A stretch of 64,000 bases of DNA from Chryseobacterium salipaludis (GTDB taxonomy: Bacteria > Bacteroidota > Bacteroidia > Flavobacteriales > Weeksellaceae). Shown here in pieces: positions 9,340 to 18,339 of the stretch. The notes beneath the pieces were generated by a model. The model was not told the origin of the DNA. It worked only from the letters and a program-made list of their open reading frames with translations, and made no database searches. The DNA lies in contig NZ_JALHKS010000004.1 in NCBI RefSeq assembly GCF_022968825.1, forward strand, positions 124,001 through 188,000, given 5' to 3'. Made by a program: the position numbers and the translations under genes. Within the stretch, counting starts at the first letter, position 1. Each line of letters starts with the position of its first letter.

Positions 9340-10377
9340 ATGAAACTTTCTAAATTATGGATGCCGGTACTGGCACTGACGCTCGCTTTCAACGTTTCGT
9401 GTAGCGATGACGAAATTGTGTTCGCGGAACCGAAAGGTGCCTATGAGAACGGAATTATTGTGGGCAATGAAGGGAACTTTACCAAAAGCAATGCGGATGT
9501 CTCCTATATTTCGGCAGATTTGTCACAAGTGGAAAACAACATTTACTCTTTAAATAATGATAATGAAAAACCGGGAGATGTACTGCAAAGCATCGGGTTT
9601 TATGGTGATCACGCATATTTGGTGATGAATAACTCCAATATTATCCAGGTGGTAAACCGCTATACTTTCAAAAAGCAAAGCACGGTTTCTGCGGAAATTT
9701 CTCAGCCACGTTATATTACCTTTTCTAAAAACAAGTATTACGTAACGAACAGCAAAGGCAGAGAAAAATATGTCTCGGTCTATAATGTTGCTGATAACAA
9801 TTTCGTCACAAAAATTACTTTGGCCAACACCGCTGAAAGAATTGTGGAAGCTGGCGGCAGAATTGTTGTACAGAATGCCTCGTTCGGAACCGGGAATAAA
9901 TTAACCTTCATTAATCCGGAATCTAATAGTATTGAAACTGAAGTTGCGGTAGAAAAAGGTTCTATTAAGAAGACCATTTCGCACGCCGGTCATGTGTACG
10001 TGATCTCGTCTGATGCGAACGATAGTTACATTTATAAATACAGCCCAACAGGCACGCTGACTTCCACGGTAGCCCTCACCGGTTTTAAAAAAGGCAGCAA
10101 CCTGGCTATTGACGGTAACAAAATGTATTTCAGCTCTCAATATAAAGTATATGCAATGGATCTGAACAGCACCACTGCGCCTACTGCGCCGATTATTACG
10201 GTAGCTGATACAGGATGGTCTGCGCTGTACGGCATGGATGTGATTGACGGGAAAATTTATATTTCAGATGGCAAAGGTTTCGTTGAGGCAAGTGAAGTGG
10301 CTGTGTATAGCACCTCAGGCACTTTGCTAAACACACTGAGCACAGGGCTCGGCTCCAGCAATTTCTACAAAAATTAA
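9340..10377 (+). CDS. BtuG-like surface lipoprotein (DUF5074/YncE-like propeller)
   Basis: 345 residues. The N-terminus is a lipoprotein signal with lipobox NVSC, followed by SDDE, a run compatible with surface export in Bacteroidetes. The rest consists of repeated beta-propeller blades with motifs such as GDHAYLVMNNSNIIQVVN, QPRYITFSKNKYYVTNS and GWSALYGMDVIDGKIYISDG. This is the architecture of DUF5074/YncE-like proteins. In Bacteroides, BtuG of this type caps BtuB and binds B12 with very high affinity. The neighbour btuB and the shared riboswitch-controlled transcript support the same job. The function is inferred, not read from catalytic residues. Confidence 0.8.
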   Translation: MKLSKLWMPVLALTLAFNVSCSDDEIVFAEPKGAYENGIIVGNEGNFTKSNADVSYISADLSQVENNIYSLNNDNEKPGDVLQSIGFYGDHAYLVMNNSNIIQVVNRYTFKKQSTVSAEISQPRYITFSKNKYYVTNSKGREKYVSVYNVADNNFVTKITLANTAERIVEAGGRIVVQNASFGTGNKLTFINPESNSIETEVAVEKGSIKKTISHAGHVYVISSDANDSYIYKYSPTGTLTSTVALTGFKKGSNLAIDGNKMYFSSQYKVYAMDLNSTTAPTAPIITVADTGWSALYGMDVIDGKIYISDGKGFVEASEVAVYSTSGTLLNTLSTGLGSSNFYKN

Positions 10378-10390
10378 ATAATTGATAATC

Positions 10391-10425
10391 AAAGCGCGGC
10401 AACCTTCGGTTGCCCCGCTTTTTAT
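10391..10425 (+). terminator. Terminator of the B12 uptake operon
   Basis: AAAGCG-C-GGCAACC, TTC loop, GGTTGCC-C-CGCTTT, then TTATT: a 13-pair stem with one C-C mismatch. It lies between btuG-like and the convergent CCA-adding enzyme gene. Confidence 0.8.
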
Positions 10426-10440
10426 TGTATGTAAATAACA

Positions 10441-11865
10441 CTAAGCCTGTAAGGTCAGGCCAAGGGCAAGTCCTTCTCTTTCGACGTATTTTCTGGCTTC
10501 CTCGTGGCTGTTGAAAATCTCACCTTCCAGAATCGCTTCTTTTACTTTTTCTTTCAGGATACCGATTTCACGCCCGGGTTTCAGTCCAAACATCTGCATG
10601 ATTTCTTCCCCGGAAATAGGCGGCTGAAAATTGCGGACCTGGTCTTTTTCTTCCACCTCGCGGATTTTCTGGGCGACCAGTTCAAAATTCTTTTTATAGC
10701 GGTTTTGCTTTGCCGCATTCTTGGTGGTAATATCTGCTTTGCACAAAGTGAACAGATCCTCCAGGTCATCGCCGGCATCAAACAGCAGACGGCGCAAAGC
10801 GGAATCAGAGGTGTCGTCATCAATCAGTGCAATTGGCCGCGAAGAAAGTTTCACGAGCTTTTGCACATATTTAGCATCAGTACCCAACGGCAGCTTCAGC
10901 CGGCGGAACATGCCGCCCACCATTTTGGAACCCCGGAATTCATGCCCATGAAAAGTCCAGCCGGTGCCTTCCACAAACTTTTTGGTAGGCGCCTTGCCGA
11001 TATCGTGTAACAACGCTGCCCAACGCAACCAAAGGTTATCGGTATGTTCGGCAATATTGTCCACCACCTCCAGCGTATGCCAGAAGTTATCCTTATGGGT
11101 CTGTCCTTCCACCTCTTCAATGCCCTTCAGCGCGGTAAGTTCCGGCATAATAATTTCGAGAATGCCCGTATTTTCCAGCAGTTTTAAGCCAACTGACGGT
11201 TTCCTGGAAAGCATGATTTTATTGAATTCCGTCATGATTCTCTCCATCGAGACAATGCGGATGCGGGAAGCTTCCTGCTGAATTGCAGCGAGTGAGTCAG
11301 GCTCAATAGTAAACTGGAGCGTACTCGCAAAACGGATCGCGCGCATCATACGCAGCGGATCGTCGGTATACGTCTGGCTTGGTTCCAGAGGTGTCCGCAG
11401 AATTTTATTTTCTAAATCATCCAGCCCGTTAAACGGATCAATGAGCGCACCGAAATCCTCTTCATTTAGCGATATCGCCAGCGAGTTAATGGTAAAATCG
11501 CGGCGCTGCTGATCGTCCTGAAGCGTGCCCGGCTCCACCGCGGGATTGCGGGAATGCTCGGCGTAGCTCTCTTTTCGGGCACCTACGAATTCCAGTTCCA
11601 GGCCTTTGTACCGAAACATCGCCGTTCCGTAATTCTTAAAAACAGCTACTTTCAGGGAGGGAGACAACGATGCTGCGACAGCCTGTGCCAGTTCCATTCC
11701 GTTGGCTTCCGTTACAAAATCAATATCCGAGGGTACCTGACGCTTGAGCAACAGGTCCCGTACGTAGCCGCCCACAATATAGACAGACTGTTGCCGGCCG
11801 GCCGCCACCTGGGAAATTGATTTAAAAAGTGAAAAGTTTTTATTTTGCTTAAGATTGATGATCAT
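10441..11865 (-). CDS. CCA-adding enzyme / poly(A) polymerase family nucleotidyltransferase
   Basis: 474 residues from the ATG at 11865 (MIINLKQNKNF); an upstream in-frame extension to 11946 is unlikely because it overlaps the neighbouring gene and lacks family similarity. The head domain has VYIVGGYVRDLLL and the metal-binding DIDFV, then RRDFTINSLAI and the DPLRMMRAIRFA helix. A C-terminal HD domain follows (WAALLHDIGKAPTKK), common in bacterial tRNA nucleotidyltransferases with phosphohydrolase activity. The predicted role is adding or repairing the 3' CCA of tRNAs; a poly(A) polymerase activity cannot be excluded from sequence alone. Confidence 0.9.
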   Translation of the reverse strand: MIINLKQNKNFSLFKSISQVAAGRQQSVYIVGGYVRDLLLKRQVPSDIDFVTEANGMELAQAVAASLSPSLKVAVFKNYGTAMFRYKGLELEFVGARKESYAEHSRNPAVEPGTLQDDQQRRDFTINSLAISLNEEDFGALIDPFNGLDDLENKILRTPLEPSQTYTDDPLRMMRAIRFASTLQFTIEPDSLAAIQQEASRIRIVSMERIMTEFNKIMLSRKPSVGLKLLENTGILEIIMPELTALKGIEEVEGQTHKDNFWHTLEVVDNIAEHTDNLWLRWAALLHDIGKAPTKKFVEGTGWTFHGHEFRGSKMVGGMFRRLKLPLGTDAKYVQKLVKLSSRPIALIDDDTSDSALRRLLFDAGDDLEDLFTLCKADITTKNAAKQNRYKKNFELVAQKIREVEEKDQVRNFQPPISGEEIMQMFGLKPGREIGILKEKVKEAILEGEIFNSHEEARKYVEREGLALGLTLQA

Positions 11866-11939
11866 GGAACTGCCTGCGGAATTTCTGCAAAGGTAAAACT
11901 TCTGCAATAAAAAGCCAGCCGGCAGAAAGCAGGTGCGCG

Positions 11940-12182
11940 TTAGCACTCAGGTTCGCGAAGCCATTTCTCGATTTCTTCTTCCAGATATTCAGTCTGTATC
12001 TCCAGCGCCTGCAGAAAATCGTCCGGCAGGTTGCGATGTGCTTTCGGGTCGGTATTCCAAAGTTCACCGGAGAGGGCTTCGTATTCCTTAAATACACGCC
12101 GGAACCTGGGGTGTTGCTGTTCAAGCTCTTCGATCCGTTTTTGCTGCGGTTTAAACTTCCGGTACGTTCTGTCTGCAATCAT
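11940..12182 (-). CDS. Small charged helical protein, YdcH/DUF465-like
   Basis: 80 residues from the ATG at 12182 (MIADRTYRKFKPQQ); the frame is open further upstream but that part is low-quality sequence. The core EELEQQHPRFRRVFKEYEAL resembles the DUF465/YdcH helical-hairpin motif (HPRF..LF.EY..L). It is rich in Glu, Lys and Arg, has no signal and is probably cytosolic. Its stop lies about 75 bases upstream of the CCA-enzyme start on the same strand, so they may share a transcript. Function is unknown. Confidence 0.65.
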   Translation of the reverse strand: MIADRTYRKFKPQQKRIEELEQQHPRFRRVFKEYEALSGELWNTDPKAHRNLPDDFLQALEIQTEYLEEEIEKWLREPEC

Positions 12183-12385
12183 GATAATAATATTTTGTGG
12201 TTTGGTAGTGTGTGTGTGATGGCTGCAGCCAAGCCGGAGAGGGTGATTTAACCCATTGCACTTTAATGATTTATCAACCTTTTCCGGCTTAGAAAAAATA
12301 AATTTAAACAATAATACCCGGCAGAAAAATTATTTAACAAGATTTCTGATTGTTTAACATATAGTTTTAAATTTGCAAGTCAGGC

Positions 12386-12844
12386 ATGAAAACACTTCTT
12401 CTCAAACAAAAACAAATTTTCTTTTTCGGGATCGCCGGCGCCCTTAGTGCTGTGGTAGAAATTGGTACCTTTAAACTGTTGAGCCTGTATCTGCCAGTCT
12501 TGTTTTCGCAGGAGCGTGATTTCCACGGAATCCATTTTCCGGTTAGTAATATTTTTTCCACGAGCTCGGGGATTATCACGAATTATTTCCTGAGCATCTG
12601 GTTCGTTTTTGAACGCGGGAAGCACAGCAAAAGAAAAGAGTTTGCTTACTTCATGGGCATTTCCTTTTTATCGACCCTGGTGAGCCTTGCGTTCTTCCAG
12701 CTCTTCTTCCGATACATTATTTTGCACGATGTTCCGACGCCCGTATTTGTGTTCAGCCGAGAAATTTTAAGTAAAATATCTGCGATTGTGGTGGTTTCTG
12801 TACTGAATTATACGGTCAAAAAGAAAATTATTTTTAATGGATAA
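12386..12844 (+). CDS. GtrA family membrane protein
   Basis: 152 residues with four hydrophobic segments (QIFFFGIAGALSAVVEIGTF, FSTSSGIITNYFLSIWFVF, FMGISFLSTLVSLAFFQLFF, ISAIVVVSVLNYTVKK). The opening FGIAGALSAVVE and the closing NYTVKKKIIF are characteristic of GtrA proteins, which act in polysaccharide or lipid-linked sugar movement across the inner membrane. PlsC follows 45 bases downstream on the same strand, hinting at an envelope role. The substrate is unknown. Confidence 0.85.
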   Translation: MKTLLLKQKQIFFFGIAGALSAVVEIGTFKLLSLYLPVLFSQERDFHGIHFPVSNIFSTSSGIITNYFLSIWFVFERGKHSKRKEFAYFMGISFLSTLVSLAFFQLFFRYIILHDVPTPVFVFSREILSKISAIVVVSVLNYTVKKKIIFNG

Positions 12845-12889
12845 GGGATGTACACCGCGTTACATTGGTATAATCTGTAACTTTCGGTC

Positions 12890-13621
12890 ATGAGTCGATT
12901 ACTGAATTACCTTTGGCGCTGCTGGATGATTTTGCTCGGTGCTGTACTAACGATCGCAATGGGCATTCCGGTGTTGCTGTTATCTGTACGGAAAGAGCAT
13001 TATCCTTACGCCTACCAATTTATCCGTTTCTGGTGCTTCGGCATGTTTTACGGCATGGGTTTCCGTTACGAATACATCAGAGAAACGGATAAAAAGATAG
13101 ATTCGGCGCGGCAGTATGTTTTTATTTCAAACCATACTTCGATTATGGATGTAATGCTGCCCTGTTTGCTGATGCCGCACCATCCGCTGTGTTATGTGGG
13201 AAAAAAAGAACTGGTGAACATCCCGATTTTCGGAACGATTTATAAACGGATCTGCGTGATGGTGGACCGCAGTTCTGCCCGCAGCCGCGCAGATGTGTAC
13301 CGGCGCTGCGCTGAAAGAATGGCGGAAGGCCAAAGCATTGTTATTTTCCCGGAAGGGGGTGTACCCGATGACACTTCCGTAATTCTCGACCATTTTAAAG
13401 ATGGTGCCTTTACCTTAAGTTATAAATTCCAGGTTCCGATTGCTGTTTTTGCTTTTCATGGTTTGAAGGAGATGTTTCCCTTTGATTCAGGGAAAGGCCA
13501 TCCCGGAAAAGTGCGTGTAACTTTACTTGATATTCTGGAACCCGGCGATTCCCAGACTGCCTTGAAAGAGCGTGCCTACTCTTTACTTAAATCCAGTTTA
13601 GTGAAGGAGGCCGCGCGGTAA
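12890..13621 (+). CDS. plsC: 1-acyl-sn-glycerol-3-phosphate acyltransferase (PlsC family)
   Basis: 243 residues. An N-terminal membrane anchor (about residues 12-32) is followed by the acyltransferase motif NHTSIMD (81-87; catalytic His82 and Asp87), the KKELVNIPIFG block, and FPEGG at 153-157 that binds the phosphate of the acceptor. The length is typical. The predicted reaction is transfer of an acyl chain to lysophosphatidic acid during phospholipid synthesis, but other lyso-lipid acceptors are possible in this family. Confidence 0.9.
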   Translation: MSRLLNYLWRCWMILLGAVLTIAMGIPVLLLSVRKEHYPYAYQFIRFWCFGMFYGMGFRYEYIRETDKKIDSARQYVFISNHTSIMDVMLPCLLMPHHPLCYVGKKELVNIPIFGTIYKRICVMVDRSSARSRADVYRRCAERMAEGQSIVIFPEGGVPDDTSVILDHFKDGAFTLSYKFQVPIAVFAFHGLKEMFPFDSGKGHPGKVRVTLLDILEPGDSQTALKERAYSLLKSSLVKEAAR

Positions 13622-13657
13622 ATTTAATTATATTTGTTTCTATAAAATACTGAAAAT

Positions 13658-15118
13658 ATGCCTGTTCAACAACCTGTAAAAACCAATTGGGGCCAGTTTC
13701 TGCCGCTGATTACCGTTTTCTTCTTCTGGGGATTTATAGCTGCCAGCAACGATATTCTGATTCCGGTTTTTAAGAAAGCTTTTAATCTGACCCAAAGTCA
13801 GAGCCAGCTGGTTTCGCTGTCCTTCTATATTTCATACACGGTAGGTTCGCTATTGTATATGTTAATTTCAAAGTCACTGCGTCAGGATCTCATTAACCGG
13901 ATCGGATATAAAAACGGGTTAATATATGGTTTGCTTATTTCCGTGCTGGGAACCTTGTTTTTCATTCCGGCCGCAAATATGGGTTCGTATTTATTAATGA
14001 TTTCAGGATTATTCGTGATCGGGCTTGGATTTTCCCTGCTGCAGATCGTAGCCAATCCTCTGGCCATTGCACTCGGTCGGCCCGAGACAGGCTCCCAACG
14101 CTTAACTTTGGCTGGTGGTATTAACAATTTCGGAACAACGGTCGGTCCGCTGATCGTTTCCTTTGCCATTTTTGGTTCGGCTGCCATTGCGAATACAGAA
14201 GCGAGTATTGAAAGCGTGAAACTGCCGTATATCGGCTTGGGTATTGCTTTCTTGCTCGTGGCGATTCTCATTAAATTTTCCAAGCTGCCGCAGGTAACTG
14301 CGGCCAGCAACGAGGAACCGAAAACACAAGCGACCGGCACCGAAAGAAAATCGGCGTTTGAATATCCTCAACTTATCATGGGCATGATCGCCATTTTCGT
14401 GTATGTGGGTGTGGAAGTTTCCACCGCGAGCAACCTGCCTGCGTACATGGAGAATTCACTGGGTTTTGAAACCAAAGATGTAGCACCTTATATTTCTTTA
14501 TACTGGGCGTCGATGATGATTGGCCGCTGGACCGGTGCCGTGGAAGCATTTGATGTGACTGCCGGTATGCGCAAGATCATGCGTTTTCTGGCGCCCTACC
14601 TGGCTTTCGGCGTTTTCCTGGCGGTGAACGCAATTGCCAGACATGATTTGCAGCCGTTCTATATTTATTCCGTGATTATCCTGGTGATGATTGCGGCTGA
14701 CATTGCGAGCAAAGGAAACCCGGCGCGCATGCTGCTGGTCTTTTCCTGCATGGGAATTCTGGCGCTGCTGATCGGGATGTTCACTACCGGAATGGTTTCC
14801 GTCTATGCATTTACGAGTGTGGGGTTATTCTGTTCAACCTTATGGCCGTGTATTTTTGCTTTGGCGATCAATGGCCTGGGGAAACACACTAATCAGGGAA
14901 GCAGCTCCTTAATTATGATGATTATGGGGGGCGGGATCATCAGCTGGATCCAAGGATATCTGGCGGACCTCACCAATATTCACTTTAGTTATATTGTGGG
15001 CGTTCTCTGTTTTGCATACCTCGCCTTTTATGCCGTGCGCGTCACGGGAATTTTGAAATCACAAGGCATCAGCCTGGATCAGATTAAAGAAAAAGAAGTT
15101 GAGGAAACAGTCGCTTAA
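13658..15118 (+). CDS. FucP-type MFS sugar transporter
   Basis: 486 residues and about twelve transmembrane helices. The opening LITVFFFWGFIAASNDILIP and the QIVANPLAIALGRPETGSQR block are typical of the FHS/FucP family (fucose, glucose/galactose or N-acetylglucosamine proton symporters). The central loop around residues 220-235 is hydrophilic, as usual. The DUF3810 gene starts 20 bases before its stop, so the two are translated together. The sugar cannot be told from the sequence and no catabolic genes are nearby. Confidence 0.88.
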   Translation: MPVQQPVKTNWGQFLPLITVFFFWGFIAASNDILIPVFKKAFNLTQSQSQLVSLSFYISYTVGSLLYMLISKSLRQDLINRIGYKNGLIYGLLISVLGTLFFIPAANMGSYLLMISGLFVIGLGFSLLQIVANPLAIALGRPETGSQRLTLAGGINNFGTTVGPLIVSFAIFGSAAIANTEASIESVKLPYIGLGIAFLLVAILIKFSKLPQVTAASNEEPKTQATGTERKSAFEYPQLIMGMIAIFVYVGVEVSTASNLPAYMENSLGFETKDVAPYISLYWASMMIGRWTGAVEAFDVTAGMRKIMRFLAPYLAFGVFLAVNAIARHDLQPFYIYSVIILVMIAADIASKGNPARMLLVFSCMGILALLIGMFTTGMVSVYAFTSVGLFCSTLWPCIFALAINGLGKHTNQGSSSLIMMIMGGGIISWIQGYLADLTNIHFSYIVGVLCFAYLAFYAVRVTGILKSQGISLDQIKEKEVEETVA

Positions 15119-16151
15119 AAATTGGATCTGGGCAGGTATTTTACTTGCCCAGTTTGTTTTGTTCTCGTTGCTCTCGTGGTCTGATCGCGCAGTTGAACTG
15201 GCTGCCCGGGTTTTTGGCTGGTTACAAAAACTGTGGGAGCCGCTGGCCTTTTTTGTTTCTTTTTCGCTGGGTGATCTTTTTTATGGGTTGTTGCTGATCA
15301 TCTTTGCGGTTGGTATTATCTTATATTTTAAAAAATACCGCCGGAAACGCATGATCACTTTTGTGCTGATCATTTTGAATGCGCTCACTTTCTGGTATTA
15401 TTGTGCCTGGGGATTGATGTATTTCAAACCACCGCTCTCCGATCAGCTGCCGAAAAGTGCCTCAGATGTGGCCACTATCAAAAAACTAGCGACCGACTAT
15501 CTCGAGCTAAGCAAAAAGTACCGTGCGCAGTGCACAGAGGACATTACCGGTGTATTTACGATTGATGACGTGTATAGAATAAAAGTCAATATACGGGAAG
15601 CTCAACTATCTTTGCCAGAGCCCTTTGGTCCGCAGATGAAACTTCCGGTGAAAACCATTAAACCCAGTCTTTTTTCCGGCCTGATGAGCTACTCCGGCAT
15701 CATGGGATATTATAATCCGTTTACCACCGAAGCACAATACAATGCAGAGATGCCGCACAGTTCCCTGCCGTTTACACTGGCGCATGAAGCGGCGCATCAG
15801 GTGGGCTTTGCGCGCGAGCAGGAAGCAAATTTCATTGGCTATCTCACCGGGATGCAATCCAATAATGCGGCCTTGCGATACAGCACCTCGTATTTCACTT
15901 TAAAGTCTCTGTTACGTGCCCTGCCGGAAACTGAAAAGCAGTTCGTAGAGAAAGTTCTTAATCAGTATTCTCCGGCGATGAAACGTGACCGTGAAGCAGA
16001 ACTGAGATTTGCCGAGAAACACCGCGGACCGGTTGAATTGTTCTTCGGTTTCACCAACGATTTGTTCTTAAAGTCGAACCGGCAGGAAGGCAGCATCACG
16101 TATTCTTATTTTGTAGAATTGTTGCTGCAGTATCAAAGATTAAACAAATAA
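15099..16151 (+). CDS. DUF3810 membrane-anchored putative zinc peptidase
   Basis: 350 residues from a TTG start that overlaps the MFS gene by 20 bases; no early ATG is available. Three hydrophobic helices (about residues 10-28, 55-77, 86-105) precede a C-terminal domain with HEAAH at 229-233 and Glu242 in REQEANF, the arrangement of an HExxH zinc metalloprotease. This fits the Bacteroidetes DUF3810 family. The catalytic domain follows the third helix and may be periplasmic. The natural substrate is unknown, and the operon with a sugar carrier gives no clear hint. Confidence 0.8.
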   Translation: MRKQSLKNWIWAGILLAQFVLFSLLSWSDRAVELAARVFGWLQKLWEPLAFFVSFSLGDLFYGLLLIIFAVGIILYFKKYRRKRMITFVLIILNALTFWYYCAWGLMYFKPPLSDQLPKSASDVATIKKLATDYLELSKKYRAQCTEDITGVFTIDDVYRIKVNIREAQLSLPEPFGPQMKLPVKTIKPSLFSGLMSYSGIMGYYNPFTTEAQYNAEMPHSSLPFTLAHEAAHQVGFAREQEANFIGYLTGMQSNNAALRYSTSYFTLKSLLRALPETEKQFVEKVLNQYSPAMKRDREAELRFAEKHRGPVELFFGFTNDLFLKSNRQEGSITYSYFVELLLQYQRLNK

Positions 16152-16154
16152 AAA

Positions 16155-16182
16155 GAACCGTCCTATTTACATAAGACGGTTC
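16155..16182 (+). terminator. Possible terminator after the DUF3810 gene
   Basis: GAACCGTC pairs with GACGGTTC around a 12-base loop directly after the stop codon. No T-run follows on either strand, so the call is weak. Confidence 0.35.
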
Positions 16183-16199
16183 CCAAACACAAATGATGA

Positions 16200-16238
16200 A
16201 AAAAAATTTAAGCGCTTTAGAGGTTGATTTCTAAAGCG
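16200..16238 (-). terminator. Hairpin downstream of tssC
   Basis: Read leftward, CGCTTTAGA pairs perfectly with TCTAAAGCG around an eight-base loop, then CTTAAA and a T-run follow. It lies about 115 bases past the tssC stop and probably ends the T6SS operon. Confidence 0.55.
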
Positions 16239-16354
16239 ATGTAAACTTAGAGCTTATTTTTGATATTTCCAATTGATATTGTCGATAATTATAATCCCAT
16301 GGTGCAAATCGATAATATAGTCCAAAGAAAAACCCGCCTTTAGCGGCTTCTGTA

Positions 16355-17725
16355 TTATTCCTGTTGGTACTCTGCTTCCCATTCATTGCCATCATCTCCT
16401 TTATGACCATCGAGCTTAATAACGAAACTCTTGGTCGGGAAATACGGCGTCATGCGGATGTCCAGCCACACGCGGTCCTTATTCACTTTATCCTGTTCAA
16501 AACGAACGATTTTAAACTTCTCAATTAATTTATCAGGACCTTTAATTCCGTCCAGGAAGGTTACGATCTGACGGCGAAGATCGTCTTCATTACGCGGATT
16601 CCAGTTTTCGAACGCGCGACGGTTCAGGAAGTCGAGCAGAACCTTGGTTACATAATCGAAAACGCGGACCACCGAATACGTCTGCAAGCCGATATTATCA
16701 CCAGTGAACAACGTCTTGGCGGAGAACGCCATAATTTTACCATATTCATTTACCATCGGCACCAGACCCATTTTCTCCAGCTGCGAAATTTCACTTTTCT
16801 TTAGGTCAAATTTCACGGCATCCACTTCATTGATGTTTCCGTGTTTTTTACCGGCTGCTACCTGAGACATCAGGGTTTTATAAATCTTACCAGCCAGCGA
16901 AGTGGACGGCGGAAGATCCACGTTTTCTTCCTCGCCTACCTCTTCTGCCCTACCGCGGCCCACGAGCCAGTTAGCAGTCATGATCACATTACTCCGGTGC
17001 AGTTCACCACCCGTGAGATTAGCGGAATGGAAAAGATCCACCACATCATCCGGTTTATCAAGGTTGGCAAAGTCGGTCACCATCATTACTTTGTTCTCAT
17101 TGCAGATCTTGGCCCATTTTTCCACGACTTTATTGGAGCCAAGATAGCCCGGAATTGCCAGAATCGAATAGTTATCGCGCAGGTCCAGACGGTCGTAGTT
17201 CTGCTTAAATTCCTCCGCAATCGCTTCAATGAACAGCGGATTATCCAAATCAGCCATTTGTTCCAGCGAGGCATTGACGATGCTCACGTTATCCACCTTA
17301 TCCAGTTCCGTGTTCTTGTAGAACTGTGCCACGGTGCGGTAATTAGTTTCCAGTTCGCGAACGGTATCCAGGGTATTTTTAAGGTTCTTTTTTAAATTTT
17401 GTTCGGCACTTGTAGCCTTTGTACGGCAGGTATTTGCCATTTCTTCGGCCGTGCTGTGATTTTCCAGCAGAGAGATCCAAAGATTTAATTTTTTAAGCAG
17501 GTCTTTGCGCTCAGTTTTTTTGGAACTGTCATTCAGGAAAATTTCTTTTCGGGCTTTGCGGGTCGGGTTCATATTGGCGATGCCATCTACCACCGTTTCC
17601 ACAAAATTAAAACCTCCGACTTTATTCAGAACCTGCAGTGCATCCTGCTTTTTGGGCGCGACGGTTTGCGTCTGGACTTGCTGCTGGTGTTGTTGTTGCT
17701 GTTCAGCTTCTTGTTTATTACTCAT
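16355..17725 (-). CDS. tssC: T6SS-iii contractile sheath large subunit TssC
   Basis: 456 residues, slightly shorter than proteobacterial VipB but normal for the Bacteroidetes form. An N-terminal low-complexity Gln stretch is followed by a coiled segment and the sheath core (IEAIAEEFKQNYDRLDLRDN, IPGYLGSNKVVEKWAKI, VMMVTDFANLDKPDDVVDLF, ANWLVGRGRAEEVG). The C-terminus (WLDIRMTPYFPTKSFVIKLDG) matches the sheath handshake domain. tssB lies 18 bases upstream, as in nearly all T6SS loci. The two proteins form the contractile sheath that propels the Hcp tube in the cytoplasm. Confidence 0.93.
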   Translation of the reverse strand: MSNKQEAEQQQQHQQQVQTQTVAPKKQDALQVLNKVGGFNFVETVVDGIANMNPTRKARKEIFLNDSSKKTERKDLLKKLNLWISLLENHSTAEEMANTCRTKATSAEQNLKKNLKNTLDTVRELETNYRTVAQFYKNTELDKVDNVSIVNASLEQMADLDNPLFIEAIAEEFKQNYDRLDLRDNYSILAIPGYLGSNKVVEKWAKICNENKVMMVTDFANLDKPDDVVDLFHSANLTGGELHRSNVIMTANWLVGRGRAEEVGEEENVDLPPSTSLAGKIYKTLMSQVAAGKKHGNINEVDAVKFDLKKSEISQLEKMGLVPMVNEYGKIMAFSAKTLFTGDNIGLQTYSVVRVFDYVTKVLLDFLNRRAFENWNPRNEDDLRRQIVTFLDGIKGPDKLIEKFKIVRFEQDKVNKDRVWLDIRMTPYFPTKSFVIKLDGHKGDDGNEWEAEYQQE

Positions 17726-17743
17726 GATCAGGTTGTTTACAGA

Positions 17744-18190
17744 TTATTTATCAAGTTCGCTGGCTACTTCTTTTAATACTTCCACTAGGGCATCTTTGGT
17801 CTCTTCATTCTGCAGCAGCGTGCGGAGCAACTTATTATTTTTAAGCTGACGCAAGATTTTATTGTACTGTTCCTGTTCGATGCTCAGCGTTTTCAGATAT
17901 TCAGAGTTTTGCACCAGATTTTTCGGTGTGAAATCCGCCAAATGGTGAAATCGGAATTCTTCATCCACGATTGTTCCGTCTTCGGTCTCGTGCTGTACTC
18001 CTACCGAAGGCTCGAAATGCCGAAAAACATCGTCTACTGTTTTCAATCCTTTGACCACTTCCGGTACAAAAGGTTCATCTTCGGTCAGTTTGCTTACCAG
18101 CAGTGACCGGTTTTCCTGGATCTGATGTATGGCTTCATTGGCATCTACTTTTATTTCATTGCCCCCTACACCGTAGTTAAACATTGCCAT
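17744..18190 (-). CDS. tssB: T6SS-iii contractile sheath small subunit TssB
   Basis: 148 residues. The N-terminal strand (MAMFNYGVGGNEIKVDANEA) and the DEEFRFHHLADFTPKNLVQN segment correspond to the VipA sheath fold; the C-terminal helices (LKTLSIEQEQYNKILRQLKN) complete it. Two in-frame ATGs (18190 and 18184) are possible. It precedes tssC with an 18-base gap. It pairs with TssC to build the sheath. Confidence 0.9.
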   Translation of the reverse strand: MAMFNYGVGGNEIKVDANEAIHQIQENRSLLVSKLTEDEPFVPEVVKGLKTVDDVFRHFEPSVGVQHETEDGTIVDEEFRFHHLADFTPKNLVQNSEYLKTLSIEQEQYNKILRQLKNNKLLRTLLQNEETKDALVEVLKEVASELDK

Positions 18191-18250
18191 AATGTATTGT
18201 TTTAATTAATTATTTAATGATTTGGTTTCCCTAAAGTAGGAATTTTTTTT

Positions 18251-18285
18251 AAGAGATACCAACTATGCTAAAACTTGTATCTCTT
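18251..18285. promoter_or_regulatory. Inverted repeat ahead of tssB
   Basis: AAGAGATAC (18251-18259) and GTATCTCTT (18277-18285) form a perfect 9-base inverted repeat with a 17-base spacer in the gap between tssR and tssB. It could be an operator or a transcript hairpin separating sheath expression from the membrane-complex genes. No T-run follows in the leftward direction, so a simple terminator is less likely. Confidence 0.35.
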
Positions 18286-18339
18286 TATCTGTTTTTTTAT
18301 AAAATTTATTGTTGAACTCAATTTAAAATTGATTCTAGT

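Noticed and set aside
11866-11946. N-terminal extension of the CCA-adding enzyme
   Set aside because: The extra 27 residues overlap the neighbouring small gene and lack family similarity; the ATG at 11865 fits the family start.
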